The notes under the pieces are model-generated. The model was not told where the DNA came from and did no database searches. It was given only the letters and a program-made list of their open reading frames with translations. A stretch of DNA of 5,579 nt, from contig DVGY01000180.1 of NCBI GenBank assembly GCA_018712465.1, forward strand, positions 1-5,579. The letters are read 5' to 3'. Within the stretch, counting starts at the first letter, position 1. Every line of letters begins with the position of its first letter. Both the position numbers and the translations under genes were made by a program. Below are positions 5,439 to 5,579 of this stretch, piece by piece. This DNA is from Candidatus Egerieicola pullicola. Lineage in GTDB: Bacteria > Bacillota > Clostridia > Oscillospirales > Ruminococcaceae.

Positions 5439-5579
5439 TTAGTAGCAGACACCCTGAGCGATCATAGCGTCAGCAACCTTCTTGAAGCCGGCGATGTTGG
5501 CGCCGTTCACCAGGTTACCGGGGCAGTCATATTCCACAGAAGCATTGTAAGCGTTGTGGAAGATGTTCTTCATGATGCC
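5439..5579 (-). CDS. gdhA: Glutamate dehydrogenase, C-terminal end (partial)
   Basis: Reading the minus strand from the right edge gives 46 in-frame residues followed by TAA at 5439-5441. The tail contains GANIAGF (26-32 of the visible part) and KVADAMIAQGV (34-44), which match the C terminus of hexameric, generally NADP-dependent, glutamate dehydrogenase very closely (compare GANIAGFVKVADAMLAQGV in Escherichia coli). The enzyme interconverts glutamate and 2-oxoglutarate plus ammonia in the cytosol, using NAD(P)(H). Only the extreme end is visible, so cofactor preference, active-site residues and the start lie off-window. The gene is convergent with the CPBP gene and separated from it by two hairpin terminators. 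Confidence 0.93.
   Translation of the reverse strand, partial: GIMKNIFHNAYNASVEYDCPGNLVNGANIAGFKKVADAMIAQGVCY

Overview
The window reads as chromosomal DNA of a low-to-mid GC Gram-positive anaerobe, most likely class Clostridia and probably an Oscillospiraceae/Ruminococcaceae-like gut lineage. This rests on the protein families present (UPF0210/PFL-family protein, a YkpA/YbiT-type ABC-F protein, DUF896, a CPBP membrane protease and an anaerobe-type glutamate dehydrogenase tail), the strong AGGA-type ribosome binding sites, and hairpin-rich intergenic DNA of a kind I associate with that group. No phage, transposase, CRISPR, tRNA or rRNA was found.

Layout. (1) 7-1359 +: a complete UPF0210 protein whose ribosome binding site lies off the left edge. 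(2) 1360-1903: a 544-base gene-free stretch. It holds two diverged copies of one hairpin-rich element facing each other (about 1363-1515 on + and 1600-1743 on -). A terminator-like hairpin (1546-1577) lies between them, a perfect AT-rich palindrome (1746-1763) flanks the second copy, and the promoter of the next operon follows. (3) 1904-3998 +: a tightly coupled three-gene operon encoding an ABC-F ATPase, a small cupin protein starting at TTG inside the previous stop (TTGA), and a DUF896 protein starting in an ATGA overlap. A strong intrinsic terminator closes it at 4033-4070. (4) 4154-5317 +: a consensus-like promoter with TTCACAG repeats around it, a roughly 130-nt leader, and a CPBP-family intramembrane protease. 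(5) 5318-5438: two back-to-back hairpin terminators separating convergent genes. (6) 5439-5579 -: the last 46 codons of glutamate dehydrogenase.

Two observations stand out. First, the facing elements in 1360-1760 keep short sequence blocks at nearly identical spacing, while the hairpins between the blocks change sequence in a pairing-preserving way. This suggests a selected structured RNA or structured repeat family. Second, every recognisable catalytic motif contributing to one of the two composite ATP sites of the ABC-F protein is degenerate (Walker A lysine, catalytic glutamate, H-switch histidine, opposing signature), while the other site is fully canonical. The rest is ordinary housekeeping content; I see no defence or mobile system.
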